From Bacteroidales bacterium (lineage in GTDB: Bacteria; Bacteroidota; Bacteroidia; Bacteroidales; F082), in assembly GCA_023229245.1 (NCBI GenBank), contig JALNZU010000002.1, positions 62,001-126,000 on the forward strand: a DNA stretch of 64,000 bases. The letters are read 5' to 3'. The translations under genes and the position numbers were made by a program. Each line of letters starts with the position of its first letter. Positions within the stretch are counted from its first letter, which is position 1. The notes below the pieces were generated by a model. It did no database searches and was not told the DNA's origin. It saw only the letters and a list, made by a program, of their open reading frames with translations. Below, piece after piece: positions 1 to 8,368 of this stretch.

Positions 1-175
1 TCACTTTTTGAGAAAGTATCAAAGTATATTTTTTACAAGTGATACACACATACCTGAATTTTGTCTTGATCTTAATCTACACAGGTCTTTACAGTCACGT
101 TTTTATTGATCTCAATCAATAGCAGATGATATACAGCTTAGATCCGATAATCTCCGGTAATTATTCAAATACAAA
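1..175. other. upstream non-coding stretch
   Basis: AT-rich sequence ahead of xerD with no convincing reading frame, RNA gene or repeat. In many Bacteroidota a divergent aroQ lies upstream of xerD, so this may be the shared control region, but the neighbouring gene is outside the window and this is only inference. Confidence 0.4.
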
Positions 176-183
176 TATCTTTG
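176..183 (+). promoter_or_regulatory. -7 element of xerD
   Basis: TATCTTTG matches the Bacteroidota -7 consensus TAnnTTTG. It lies 33 nt before the ATG at 217. A longer reading frame could start at TTG 181, but that codon sits inside the -7 element, so the downstream ATG must be the start. No clear -33 TTTG is visible. Confidence 0.6.
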
Positions 184-216
184 CATCTAAATCATTGCAA
201 TGAATCTCTTATTGAG

Positions 217-1137
217 ATGACCCATACCGAACTAGTAGCATCGTTTAGAAACTATCTTTTACTCGAAAAAGCATTAGCGCATAATAGTGTGGAAGCTTAT
301 CTGCATGATGTGCGTTTGCTACTCGACTATTTATCAGCAGAGCGGCCTGATATTTCTATACATGATATTGGAGTTATTGAGCTGAGGGCTTTTTTGAAAG
401 CCCTTCAAGAGACTGGTATCAGCAGCAGTTCACAGGCAAGGATATTATCAGGTATTAAAGCATTTTTTACTTTTTTGTTAGAAGAGGCTGTCATCCATTT
501 CAATCCGGCTTCGCGTATCAGAACTCCCAAGACAGCACGTCAGCTACCGGATGTGTTATCAGTGGAAGAAATAGAAAAAATGATAGACAGGATAGATTTG
601 AGCCAGTCTTTTGGCTATAGGAACAAAGCTATTATAGAGATTATGTATGCTTGCGGACTACGTGTTTCTGAACTTATCACCTTGAAGATCAGTCATATTT
701 TTCCTAAGGATGGTTTTATACGCATTATCGGTAAGGGCAATAAGGAACGTTTAGTTCCGGTGGGTGATCCCACTTTGAATATTATTCATCGGTATATGAA
801 TGATTATCGGAGGCAGCAAACCGTACAACCCAAAGCTACTGATGTATTATTTCTCAGCTCGCGAGGCAGTGGCTTGAGCAGGCAAATGGTGTTTCTGATT
901 GTGAAGCAGTTGGCAGAAGCAGCAGGAATCAGAAAAAGTATCAGTCCGCACACATTCAGGCATTCATTTGCTACTCATTTATTAGAGGGCGGGGCCGATC
1001 TAAGAGCTGTGCAACAGATGTTAGGACATATAAGTATTACAACCACTGAGATATATACTCATATTGACCGAAGCTATCTGCGTGAAGCTATCTTAAGCTA
1101 TCACCCCCGCTCAAAGCAGGCTTTCAGTACTGAATAA
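217..1137 (+). CDS. xerD: tyrosine site-specific recombinase XerD
   Basis: Xer recombinase that resolves chromosome dimers at dif together with a partner Xer protein. The protein has 306 residues, the usual XerC/D length. The N-terminal SAM-like core-binding domain covers about residues 5-95 and the catalytic domain about 110-295. All six active-site residues are visible: Arg149 (in CGLRVSEL), Lys173 (GKGNKERLVP), His245 and Arg248 (HTFRHSFATH), His271 (LGHISITTTE) and the nucleophile Tyr280 (IYTHI). The start is ATG 217 because the promoter -7 box covers the alternative TTG at 181. The 3' end overlaps the convergent neighbour by 14 bp. No integrase-type accessory genes or att repeats are nearby, so it is read as the housekeeping Xer protein. 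XerC versus XerD cannot be settled without a tree. Confidence 0.9.
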   Translation: MTHTELVASFRNYLLLEKALAHNSVEAYLHDVRLLLDYLSAERPDISIHDIGVIELRAFLKALQETGISSSSQARILSGIKAFFTFLLEEAVIHFNPASRIRTPKTARQLPDVLSVEEIEKMIDRIDLSQSFGYRNKAIIEIMYACGLRVSELITLKISHIFPKDGFIRIIGKGNKERLVPVGDPTLNIIHRYMNDYRRQQTVQPKATDVLFLSSRGSGLSRQMVFLIVKQLAEAAGIRKSISPHTFRHSFATHLLEGGADLRAVQQMLGHISITTTEIYTHIDRSYLREAILSYHPRSKQAFSTE

Positions 1138-1579
1138 TATTTCCAGCTTCATCCACATACACCCCCCAATTAACGGCCAATAAGATATCCCCGTCATAAA
1201 AAAAGTCTATTAGTCCGTCTTCAAAGCTGATCCGTATCTCTCCTTCCTCCTCTTCAGTTTCTAACTCATGGTATCCATTCGACTGCATCAGTGCGATAGT
1301 TTCTTCCCGGCTCAATTCAAAAACTTTTTTCCCAAAGAGCAAGGTATCAGGGTGATCGGTTTCAAAGCATGCTAAAACGGTGCGTTCAACACCCTCGAAA
1401 AAAATAGAGATATATTGCTCCCAAAAATGAAGTACAACGGTAGTCATATCATCATCTGTATCCAGATGATCGATCTCTTCAGCTTCGCCCAACAGAGCAG
1501 TGATATCTTCTATGCTTTGTCCAAAATGTAAATCACCACAGCCTTCTAAAGGCTTAATAATGTGTGATAATGCTGACAT
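1124..1579 (-). CDS. conserved acidic protein of unknown function
   Basis: 151 residues, strongly acidic, with no signal peptide or membrane segment, so probably cytoplasmic. I do not recognise a named family. The sequence alternates hydrophobic and acidic stretches (for example ETEEEEGEIRISFEDG near residue 110) as in small alpha/beta proteins. An N-terminal CGDLHFGQS and a LLGEAEE segment resemble proteins annotated only as hypothetical. It has an ATG start and a clean stop, and its codon use is like its neighbours. The stop region is shared with the convergent xerD, so transcripts from the two genes overlap. It lies downstream of no obvious operon partner. Confidence 0.65.
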   Translation of the reverse strand: MSALSHIIKPLEGCGDLHFGQSIEDITALLGEAEEIDHLDTDDDMTTVVLHFWEQYISIFFEGVERTVLACFETDHPDTLLFGKKVFELSREETIALMQSNGYHELETEEEEGEIRISFEDGLIDFFYDGDILLAVNWGVYVDEAGNIIQY

Positions 1580-1652
1580 AATACGATTAAATTTGTATAA
1601 TTATCGGGAGTAAAGATACAAGTAGTTTGTTGTTGTGCAACTAAAAATGCTG

Positions 1653-2879
1653 TCAATTAAATTTTATTGAGCGCGTGGGGCTAATTTTATTAACGACAGC
1701 TACCGGTATGGTAAAGGAGGCCATCCATAGCAGTACGGCTCCTGCATTGACAAGCAGAAAATCAAGCCAGGCTATAGCTACCGGTACTTCTGAGAGATAA
1801 TATGATTCGGCCGGAAGTTTTAATATTCCGAAGCTGTGTTGAAGCCATATTAGCAAAAGAGCTATAATATTACCGGTTATCAAGCCTTTACCTAAGAGCC
1901 GTAACGAATGACGGAAAAATATTGACCGTATCGTACGATTTCTGGCACCCATTGCCTTGAGTAAACCTATCAAAGGGGTTTTCTCAATGATCAGTATGAG
2001 TAATGTACTTATCATGGTGATCCCTGACACACAAACCATCAGGATAAGGATCACTATCACATTCACATCCTGCAGGTTCAACCAGTCGAATATCTGAGGA
2101 TAACTTTCATATGCGCTGTATGCTGCCAGATCGACCGGCAAGCTAAAATAGATTCTATCAGCTATTTCTTGAGTCCGGCTGATATCATCTATCTTCACTT
2201 CAATAGAGCTTATTTCGTTATCTTGCCATCCGTTGAGGCGCTGCACATGCTTTATATCTCCAAAAACGTATAGCTCATCAAACTCAACTAATCCGGTCTG
2301 ATAAATTCCTGTAATACTAAATCGTCTTCCTCTTGCCTGATGTCCGTTGCTTCCAACAAACCACATGCGCATAGGGTCGCCTATTTGCAACATCAGCTTA
2401 TCGGCTATATGCTTTGAAATTAATACTTCATCGCTGCTTGTTGTATCATTAAACTGTGGAGCCCGTCCATCGATGATCCAATCCTGTAGGTAGGACCAGT
2501 CATAATGAGTGTCTATCCCTTTCAATACTACACCTTGTATGGCTTCGTCCGTACGAATGATACCTCCTTTGTTAGCTACCTTCTGAACAGATACTACACC
2601 TGTCATGGATTCAAGGCTAGTCCATAATGCAGAATCGGGTACAAAAGGAGGATTCTCAACGGTTTGGTGAACAGTGAGTTTCTCAATTTGTATATGAGCC
2701 GCAAAACCGATGACTTTGTCACGTATCTGTTGCTTGAACCCTACCAACACAGCAATTGATATCAGCATGACAGCTATCCCAAGAGCAACACTAAGAAGCG
2801 CAATACGTATTACTGTTGCTGAAATATTATCTTTGTCAGACGAAAAAATTCGGGAAGCAATAAATCTTTCTATACGCAT
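1653..2879 (-). CDS. FtsX/LolC-like ABC transporter permease
   Basis: Inner-membrane permease of the MacB/FtsX/LolC-E superfamily, 408 residues from the chosen start. Topology is typical: one N-terminal transmembrane helix (about residues 22-48, in VALGIAVMLISIAVLVGF), a large periplasmic domain (about 50-270), then three C-terminal helices (about 275-305, 330-355 and 370-395). The FKQQIRDKVIGFAAHIQI segment after helix 1 is characteristic of Bacteroidota LolC/E-like proteins. Family members usually begin close to M-x-x-E-x-F-I-A-x-R-I, which favours the ATG at 2879; an in-frame ATG at 2897 would add six residues. No LolD-type ATPase is adjacent, so its partner is encoded elsewhere. Substrate (lipoproteins or otherwise) is inferred from family only. 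It is divergent from the muramidase gene with a very short gap. Confidence 0.82.
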   Translation of the reverse strand: MRIERFIASRIFSSDKDNISATVIRIALLSVALGIAVMLISIAVLVGFKQQIRDKVIGFAAHIQIEKLTVHQTVENPPFVPDSALWTSLESMTGVVSVQKVANKGGIIRTDEAIQGVVLKGIDTHYDWSYLQDWIIDGRAPQFNDTTSSDEVLISKHIADKLMLQIGDPMRMWFVGSNGHQARGRRFSITGIYQTGLVEFDELYVFGDIKHVQRLNGWQDNEISSIEVKIDDISRTQEIADRIYFSLPVDLAAYSAYESYPQIFDWLNLQDVNVIVILILMVCVSGITMISTLLILIIEKTPLIGLLKAMGARNRTIRSIFFRHSLRLLGKGLITGNIIALLLIWLQHSFGILKLPAESYYLSEVPVAIAWLDFLLVNAGAVLLWMASFTIPVAVVNKISPTRSIKFN

Positions 2880-2912
2880 ATCGCTGATTGAGTTCACAAA
2901 AATACAGATTGT

Positions 2913-4142
2913 ATGTCATCTATCTTGAAAAAAAGCATTCTCCCGTTCTTTCTAATTGTTCTATCTGTATGCAATATTGGTTGTTTCGCTCAGGAGCTTG
3001 AACGGGTTGCCTATTCTCGCTTAGTTCCCGGCGTAAATCAAACTGAATCTTATTTCCCATTGTTAGCTGATAAAACCATTGCTTTGGTTGCTAACCAGAC
3101 CAGCCGTATCGGAGACACTCATCTGGCTGACAGTCTATTAAATAGCGGATTAAACCTCATTAAAGTCTTCACTCCGGAGCATGGTTTCAGAGGAGATCAG
3201 GATGCAGGACAACAGATCACCGACCATACAGACCCACAAACAAGTCTCCCGATAGTATCATTATACGGCAACAAGAAAAAGCCTGATGCTATTGATCTGA
3301 AAGGGGTACAATTAGTGGTGTTCGACCTACAGGATGTAGGAACACGTTTTTACACCTATATATCTACGCTGAGTTACGTAATGGAAGCTTGTGCCGAACA
3401 CCGGACCCCATTAGTAGTGTTGGATCGCCCTAATCCAAATGGATATTTTATTGACGGCCCGGTATTAGAATCAAAGTATAGCTCTTTTGTCGGACTACAT
3501 CCTGTACCTGTCGCTTATGGGTTAACTATAGGCGAATACGCAATGATGGTAAAAGGAGAACAATGGATAGCACAAGCCGATGACTTACAGCTGACGGTTA
3601 TCCCTGTGAAAGGATACAAGCGGAATATGTTAGTCGAACTGCCTGCTGCCCCTTCGCCAAATCTTCCAGGCTGGGAGGCAGTTTATTTATATCCCTCACT
3701 CTGTTTCTTTGAAGGAACCGCTGTAAGCGTTGGGCGCGGGACTGATATGCCATTTCAGGTGTTTGGACATCCGAAATTACATAAGGGTGATATCCGATTT
3801 ACCCCCAAAGCAATTCTCGGTGCAAGTATGCATCCTTTATATGAAGGAGTCGAATGCAAAGGATATAATTTGAAGCTTGTTGCGTATAATTTTGTTTCAA
3901 ATGAAAAGAAACTGCATCTTCACTGGTTGATAGAAGCGTATCATGCACTTAAAGATCAAACTGCTTTTTTTAACAACTATTTTAATACCTTAGCCGGTAC
4001 TGACAAACTCAGGCAGCAAATTGAGGCCGGAGTCGATGAAAGCACTATCCGTGAAAGCTGGAAAAAGGATATTCGACAGTATCAAACAATCCGAAAAAAA
4101 TATCTTCTCTATCCCGATCCTCCAGGCTGGTTTGAACAGTAG
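2913..4142 (+). CDS. secreted DUF1343 protein, NamZ-type exo-beta-N-acetylmuramidase
   Basis: 409 residues with an N-terminal signal peptide (residues 1-26, hydrophobic core ILPFFLIVLSVC, ending near CFAQ). The mature part matches DUF1343, whose characterised member NamZ is an exo-acting N-acetylmuramidase (GH171) that trims MurNAc from peptidoglycan fragments. Visible family blocks are the VANQTSR segment, FTPEHGFRGDQDAG, LPIVSLYG, a VFDLQDVGTRFYTY block and VVLDRPNPNG, followed by EGTAVSVGRGTD. A periplasmic role in cell-wall turnover or recycling is inferred. Upstream space to the divergent permease is about 33 bp, so its promoter must lie inside the neighbour's coding sequence. A Cys within the signal region makes a lipoprotein conceivable, but the lipobox is poor. 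Confidence 0.85.
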   Translation: MSSILKKSILPFFLIVLSVCNIGCFAQELERVAYSRLVPGVNQTESYFPLLADKTIALVANQTSRIGDTHLADSLLNSGLNLIKVFTPEHGFRGDQDAGQQITDHTDPQTSLPIVSLYGNKKKPDAIDLKGVQLVVFDLQDVGTRFYTYISTLSYVMEACAEHRTPLVVLDRPNPNGYFIDGPVLESKYSSFVGLHPVPVAYGLTIGEYAMMVKGEQWIAQADDLQLTVIPVKGYKRNMLVELPAAPSPNLPGWEAVYLYPSLCFFEGTAVSVGRGTDMPFQVFGHPKLHKGDIRFTPKAILGASMHPLYEGVECKGYNLKLVAYNFVSNEKKLHLHWLIEAYHALKDQTAFFNNYFNTLAGTDKLRQQIEAGVDESTIRESWKKDIRQYQTIRKKYLLYPDPPGWFEQ

Positions 4143-4362
4143 AAAAACAAGAAAACAACTCTGAAACCAAGCCGGAAAGTATTCATTAATTCAACTTATC
4201 TTACTAATATCTTTGATAAGGCTTATCGACTTACTCGATTTTATGCTGAATCCGTCGAAGAAATCCATACCAAACTCCATTTTCGGTGAGTAAGAAACTC
4301 ATTCGATATGAATATACTATTTAGCCTACCGAGTGCTAAGGATTCAGCTTGAACACAAAAAA
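4143..4362. other. intergenic stretch with dispersed inverted repeats
   Basis: About 220 bp of non-coding sequence between convergent genes. It contains a 9-bp inverted repeat (GCTGAATCC at 4245-4253, GGATTCAGC at 4340-4348) and a 7-bp one (CTTACTC at 4230-4236, GAGTAAG at 4288-4294). No reading frame is supported. The meaning of the repeats is unknown. Confidence 0.4.
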
Positions 4363-4402
4363 ACGGTTCATAGCAATGATTTAGATCATACCTATGAACC
4401 GT
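4363..4402 (-). terminator. intrinsic terminator of the aminotransferase gene
   Basis: A perfect 11-bp stem (ACGGTTCATAG at 4363-4373 with CTATGAACCGT at 4392-4402). The loop can pair further through ATGAT/ATCAT. On the minus strand it is followed directly by a run of seven T, so it ends transcription of the gene ending at 4447. Confidence 0.75.
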
Positions 4403-4446
4403 CAATTTATCTAATACTTTAGATGAAGTTCTGCCGTATTATTTTT

Positions 4447-5646
4447 TTATACCGTTCTGCCGGGATATACCTTCAAGGCATTTTCCAATATTTGCATAGC
4501 TCTCTGCAGATCATCCACATTGAGTACATAGCTAATACGTACTTCATTTTTCCCTCTTCCTGGTGAGGAATAGAATCCACTGGCAGGAGCAAGCATCACG
4601 GTTTGGTTTTCAAACTCAAAGTCTTCTAACAGCCATTGGCAGAAGATGTCCGAATCGTCTATTGGCAATCGGGCTACCACATAAAATGCTCCTTTGGGTT
4701 CTGGGCAGAACGCACCTTCCATTTTGTTAATAGCCTCTACCACTTCATTTCTTCGTTGATGATATTCATCCAGCACTTCTGTAAAGTAGCTATCGGGAGT
4801 ATCTACAGCTGCTTCAGCAGCTATCTGTCCGAAGCTTGGTGGCGACAGACGTGCCTGCGCAAACTTCATAGCCGTGTTCATCAGCTCCTTATTCTTTGAG
4901 ATCATCCAGCCTATACGCATCCCACAAGCGCTATATCGTTTAGATACCGAATCAATCAGTATCACATTGTTTTCGACACCGCGCAATTGCATACATGAAT
5001 GGTGGGTAGAACCATCGTAGCAAAACTCCCGATACACCTCATCGGCTATCAGGTATAAATCGTGCTTCAACACCAATTCACGAAGGGTTTCAAGCTCTTC
5101 TTCAGAATAGAGATAACCGGTAGGATTATTAGGATTACACACCAATATAGCTTTGGTTTTAGATGTAATTGATTTTTCAAAATCGGCTATAGGTGGCAAT
5201 CCGAATCCTGTTTCTATGCTTGAATAAATTGGAACAACTTTTACACCAGCATTAACAGCAAAGCCATTGTAATTGGCATAAAACGGTTCCGGGATGATCA
5301 CCTCATCATCTGGGTCCATGATGCTTTGAAAAGCAAACAAAATAGCTTCGGAGGCTCCGGCTCCCACGATGATCTCATCTGCTGTGATATGAATATTGTG
5401 TTTCTTATAATATTCTACTAACTTTTTGCGGTAAGACAGCATCCCGGCTGAATGGCTATATTCTACAACTTTGGCATCGAAGTTACGAATGGCATTCAAA
5501 GCTACTTCAGGCGTGTTGATATCGGGCTGGCCGATATTCAAATGAAATACTTTCACTCCTTTCGCTTTAGCCTGATCGGCATAAGGTACAAGTTTACGGA
5601 TGGGTGAGGCGGGCATCAAACGCCCTTTCTTAGAGATACTAGGCAT
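4447..5646 (-). CDS. PLP-dependent class I/II aminotransferase
   Basis: Cytoplasmic aspartate/alanine-type transaminase, 399 residues (fold-type I). The PLP-binding lysine is Lys236 in DSVSKRYSACGMRIGW. Other family blocks are HLNIGQPDINTPE near the N-terminus, the GAGASEAILFAF cofactor phosphate-binding segment, CNPNNPTGYLYSEEEL with the Asn/Pro pair, IADEVYREF with the Asp that contacts the pyridine nitrogen, and the C-terminal RISYVLN block with the substrate carboxylate-binding Arg. It is most like the AspC/AlaA group; whether it uses aspartate, alanine or another amino acid cannot be read from sequence. It is a single gene: a terminator follows and the DUF1573 gene ahead is about 80 bp away. 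Confidence 0.9.
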   Translation of the reverse strand: MPSISKKGRLMPASPIRKLVPYADQAKAKGVKVFHLNIGQPDINTPEVALNAIRNFDAKVVEYSHSAGMLSYRKKLVEYYKKHNIHITADEIIVGAGASEAILFAFQSIMDPDDEVIIPEPFYANYNGFAVNAGVKVVPIYSSIETGFGLPPIADFEKSITSKTKAILVCNPNNPTGYLYSEEELETLRELVLKHDLYLIADEVYREFCYDGSTHHSCMQLRGVENNVILIDSVSKRYSACGMRIGWMISKNKELMNTAMKFAQARLSPPSFGQIAAEAAVDTPDSYFTEVLDEYHQRRNEVVEAINKMEGAFCPEPKGAFYVVARLPIDDSDIFCQWLLEDFEFENQTVMLAPASGFYSSPGRGKNEVRISYVLNVDDLQRAMQILENALKVYPGRTV

Positions 5647-5724
5647 AGGAAAATTTGGTTTTGATAATAATTCAGTTTCTTATTTATAATATTTACAAGC
5701 ACTTACATTTTACAAAAAAGGCTA

Positions 5725-6189
5725 TTAGTTTTCTTTCAGATTAGGTTTAGTAGGTATGGCGGTTTCTTTTTCAGGTAGTGTTTCAACGGGCTTATCAACT
5801 ACTTCACCTTTAATAGTCAGTACTACATGCTTATTCTTCACTGCGTTGCTCATCACGGTTATAGTTTTCTGGAAGCGCCCGCGTATAGCGGTGTTGTATG
5901 TTACCTTGATCTTTTCCTGTTCACCGGGTAAGATAGGTTTCCGTGGCCAGGAAGGCACTGTACAACCACATGAAGAGCGAGGCTGGTTGAGGATCAGAGG
6001 CTCAGTACCTGTATTGGTAAAAACAAACTCATAAGCCCCATCGCCTCTATAAAAAATAGGACCGTATTCATGGGTGGTTTTTTCAAAAGTGATCTCTGGT
6101 CCGTTGGTTGTAGCTTGCTGTTCAGCAACCTGGGCCGAAACCATAAATGCTGTAACGCTTAGAATAAGAAGTAATGCATATTTTTTCAT
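5725..6189 (-). CDS. secreted DUF1573 protein
   Basis: 154 residues from the ATG at 6189 (MKKYALLLILS), which gives a normal signal peptide ending near VSAQ; an ATG at 6201 would put four extra residues in front. The mature part is a single Ig-like beta-sandwich of DUF1573: ITFEKTTHEYGPIFY, then FTNTGTEPLILNQPRSSCGCTVPSWPRKPILPGE with the conserved Cys-Gly-Cys, then VTYNTAIRGRFQKTITV. The C-terminal tail is Pro/Lys/Glu rich. These proteins are very common in Bacteroidota and are thought to act in the envelope, with no established biochemical function. A -7 box lies 43 bp upstream of the start. Confidence 0.85.
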   Translation of the reverse strand: MKKYALLLILSVTAFMVSAQVAEQQATTNGPEITFEKTTHEYGPIFYRGDGAYEFVFTNTGTEPLILNQPRSSCGCTVPSWPRKPILPGEQEKIKVTYNTAIRGRFQKTITVMSNAVKNKHVVLTIKGEVVDKPVETLPEKETAIPTKPNLKEN

Positions 6190-6231
6190 GACAATTTGCA
6201 TTTAGGTTAACGATTAGGTTTTATATGCCTA

Positions 6232-6239
6232 CAAAATTA
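6232..6239 (-). promoter_or_regulatory. -7 element of the DUF1573 gene
   Basis: The minus strand reads TAATTTTG, matching TAnnTTTG, 43 bp upstream of the ATG at 6189. This places the transcript start near 6225. No -33 TTTG is seen at the expected distance. Confidence 0.45.
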
Positions 6240-6455
6240 CCTTTTTTTTATATCTCTAATGTGAATAACTGTTAATATTTTAACTGTGACCTCTATTTAT
6301 CAATGGCTGACCCAAGCTTATGCACGATATTTTGTAGCCAATAAAACAAGTCTATTTTTGGCCTTTATCATCCAAAAAGATGATCCTGTACATGCTTCTA
6401 TTTACAAGGTACACCTCCTAAGGCTTGTTTTCCTGCTCCTTTTACTGACCGGTTT
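6240..6455. other. divergent intergenic region with a doubtful small reading frame
   Basis: The gap between DUF1573 and the cysteine peptidase is about 320 bp. It holds a plus-strand frame with a GTG start at 6286 and stop at 6474 (62 codons). Its C-terminus is hydrophobic (LLRLVFLLLLLTGFCFLV), like one membrane helix. The frame runs into the promoter of the next gene, has no recognisable relatives and no promoter of its own. It is reported as possible but unsupported. Confidence 0.25.
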
Positions 6456-6485
6456 TTGCTTTTTAGTGCATTGAGTGTATCTTTG
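6456..6485 (+). promoter_or_regulatory. promoter of the C1 peptidase gene
   Basis: TTG of a TTTTTG run at 6456-6458 and TATCTTTG at 6478-6485 are separated by 19 bp, an excellent match to the Bacteroidota -33/-7 pattern. The transcript would start near 6492, about 20 nt before the ATG at 6513. Confidence 0.75.
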
Positions 6486-6512
6486 TAAGTATTAATCCTT
6501 TAAATTTAACCT

Positions 6513-7721
6513 ATGAAAAAAATCTATTTTATTGCCAGTCTTTTTGTTGGTTTAGCCATGCTTCCTATACTTCTTACTGCTCAGGAAGAGGCTGTTGAAA
6601 AGGTAAAAGGTTACGAGTTTACTGATGTGAAAGAGGTGCCACATACTCCTGTGCCCAATCAATATCGTTCGGGAACCTGCTGGAGTTTTGCGGGTATTGG
6701 TTTGTTAGAAGCTGAGGTTATGCGCAAAACCGGTCGTAGCCTTGATCTCTCCGAGATGTTCATCGTGTGGCATACCTATTCGGAAAAAGCCGAAAGATAC
6801 GTCCGTTTGCATGGGCAGATCAATTTTTCACCCGGTGGTGGCTTTTATGATGTAACTTATGTGATGGACAAGTACGGCATAGTGCCTGAAATAGCCTATG
6901 ATGGGTTAGCTATAGGCGAAGACAAGCATACTCATGGCGAAATGGATCAGGTATTGAAAGCCTATGTAGATGCGGTGATAAAGAATCCTAATCGTAAGCT
7001 GACACCTGTCTGGCACAAAGGGTTAGAATCGGTTTTAGATACGTATTTAGGAGAATATCCTACTGAGTTTGAATACGAAGGTAAAAAATATACCCCAAAA
7101 AGCTTCAGCAATGAGTTAGGTCTCAAAGGTGAGGATTATGTCCAGCTGACTGCCTATAGTCATGTACCACTGTATCAACCTTATATACAAGAGATACCTG
7201 ATAATTGGCTATGGGCTTCTACCTACAACCTTACTTTGGAAGAAATGATGGAAACCCTTGATAATGCGTTGGACAAGGGATATACCGTTGCTTGGGCTGC
7301 CGATGTAAGCGAAAGAGGATTCTCATGGAAAAATGGTATCGCCATCGTACCCGAAGAAAACATAAGCGATCTGAGTGGAACAGAAAAAGAACGATGGGAA
7401 GCTCTCACACCGGCAGAAAGAAGCAAATCAATGTATAGCTTTGAGGAAATAGTGCCAGAGAAGAAGATCACTATCGAAATGCGACAAAAAGCTTACGACA
7501 ACTACGAAACTACCGATGATCATGGAATGCTTATAGTTGGTACAGCTACTGATCAACAAGGAAATACATACTATAAAGTGAAAAACTCATGGGGCACCGA
7601 CGACCATAAATATGCAGGATACTTATATGCATCCGTCCCTTTTGTGCAATACAAAACCATGAATATTGCCGTTCATAAAGACGCAATCCCAAAGCATATA
7701 CGGAAAAAATTAGGGTTATAG
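6513..7721 (+). CDS. secreted C1-family (bleomycin hydrolase-like) cysteine peptidase
   Basis: Papain-clan aminopeptidase/bleomycin hydrolase relative of 402 residues. An N-terminal signal peptide (about 1-23, ending LLTAQ) implies export to the periplasm, unlike cytoplasmic PepC. The catalytic Cys is Cys56 in YRSGTCWSFAG with the oxyanion Gln earlier (NQYRSG), the His is His337 in DDHGMLIVG and the Asn is Asn358 in VKNSWGTDD. The long insert between Cys and His (about residues 75-330) is the C1B arrangement. It has its own promoter and a strong hairpin 20 bp after the stop, so it is monocistronic. A role in peptide scavenging is inferred from the family. Confidence 0.88.
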   Translation: MKKIYFIASLFVGLAMLPILLTAQEEAVEKVKGYEFTDVKEVPHTPVPNQYRSGTCWSFAGIGLLEAEVMRKTGRSLDLSEMFIVWHTYSEKAERYVRLHGQINFSPGGGFYDVTYVMDKYGIVPEIAYDGLAIGEDKHTHGEMDQVLKAYVDAVIKNPNRKLTPVWHKGLESVLDTYLGEYPTEFEYEGKKYTPKSFSNELGLKGEDYVQLTAYSHVPLYQPYIQEIPDNWLWASTYNLTLEEMMETLDNALDKGYTVAWAADVSERGFSWKNGIAIVPEENISDLSGTEKERWEALTPAERSKSMYSFEEIVPEKKITIEMRQKAYDNYETTDDHGMLIVGTATDQQGNTYYKVKNSWGTDDHKYAGYLYASVPFVQYKTMNIAVHKDAIPKHIRKKLGL

Positions 7722-7740
7722 CTTACGCTGAAACTAAAAA

Positions 7741-7767
7741 AAAACCGTCCCTTAATCGGACGGTTTT
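7741..7767. terminator. bidirectional intrinsic terminator
   Basis: A perfect 10-bp stem (AAAACCGTCC at 7741-7750, GGACGGTTTT at 7758-7767) with a 7-nt loop. It is flanked by T-runs on both strands, so it can end the peptidase transcript and the convergent hemerythrin transcript. Confidence 0.85.
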
Positions 7768-7927
7768 TTTAATTGAATATATTTGGCACTTTCGCTGATC
7801 TAAGATAAAAACGAATAAAGACTATAAAAGAATATCTGAATTGAAAATCATCCTACCAAAACGGATCAAAATATAAATATATGATCATATGTCTGACAAT
7901 AGCTTACGCAACTTCAATATGAATAGC

Positions 7928-8368
7928 TTATTGTTGAGGCCGGCCATAAACTGCATCGGAATGTACCTCGTTTTTATACTTCTGGTAGTCGGCATCAATA
8001 ACCATAATATGTTTTGTCCACCAACTTTTCAGAAAATTGATCACCTCCATTGGCTCGGTAGTATCGTAATTTAACAAAGCAAAATTATATTTTACCGTTT
8101 CCAACACATATTCTTTATGATATTTCTTATGCTCTTCTAATTTAGGATAATTGAACGCTTGCATATATGCTTCTTCTTTTTTGAAATGAAACAGCGAATA
8201 ATCTGTCATGGCTGACAAGATTCTTGCAAAATCGCTCCGTGAACCATTCGTATTGATCAACTCAACTAAATCATTAATAATATCAATAAGGTGTCTATGA
8301 TCCTTATCCACAAAAAAGTCAATAGAAAAATCTTTAGTCCATTCCATGCTTTTCAGTTCCATATGCAT
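7928..8368 (-). CDS. bacteriohemerythrin
   Basis: 146-residue single-domain hemerythrin, a four-helix bundle with a non-haem di-iron centre that binds O2. The ligands are visible in order: His in DKDHRHLIDIIND (about 25), His and Glu in HFKKEEAYM (about 60-64), two His in EEHKKYHKEYV (about 77-81), then His and Asp in WWTKHIMVIDADYQKY (about 117-123). Start is uncertain: ATG at 8368, 8362 or 8347 would all leave the domain intact. It stands alone, without a signalling domain. Roles in O2 buffering or delivery and oxidative defence are known for the family; the particular role here is inferred and fits an oxygen-sensitive organism. Confidence 0.9.
   Translation of the reverse strand: MHMELKSMEWTKDFSIDFFVDKDHRHLIDIINDLVELINTNGSRSDFARILSAMTDYSLFHFKKEEAYMQAFNYPKLEEHKKYHKEYVLETVKYNFALLNYDTTEPMEVINFLKSWWTKHIMVIDADYQKYKNEVHSDAVYGRPQQ

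Noticed and set aside
217..1137. xerD as an integrase of a mobile island
   Set aside because: Length and motifs fit the housekeeping Xer protein; no att repeats, tRNA gene, excisionase or phage genes nearby.
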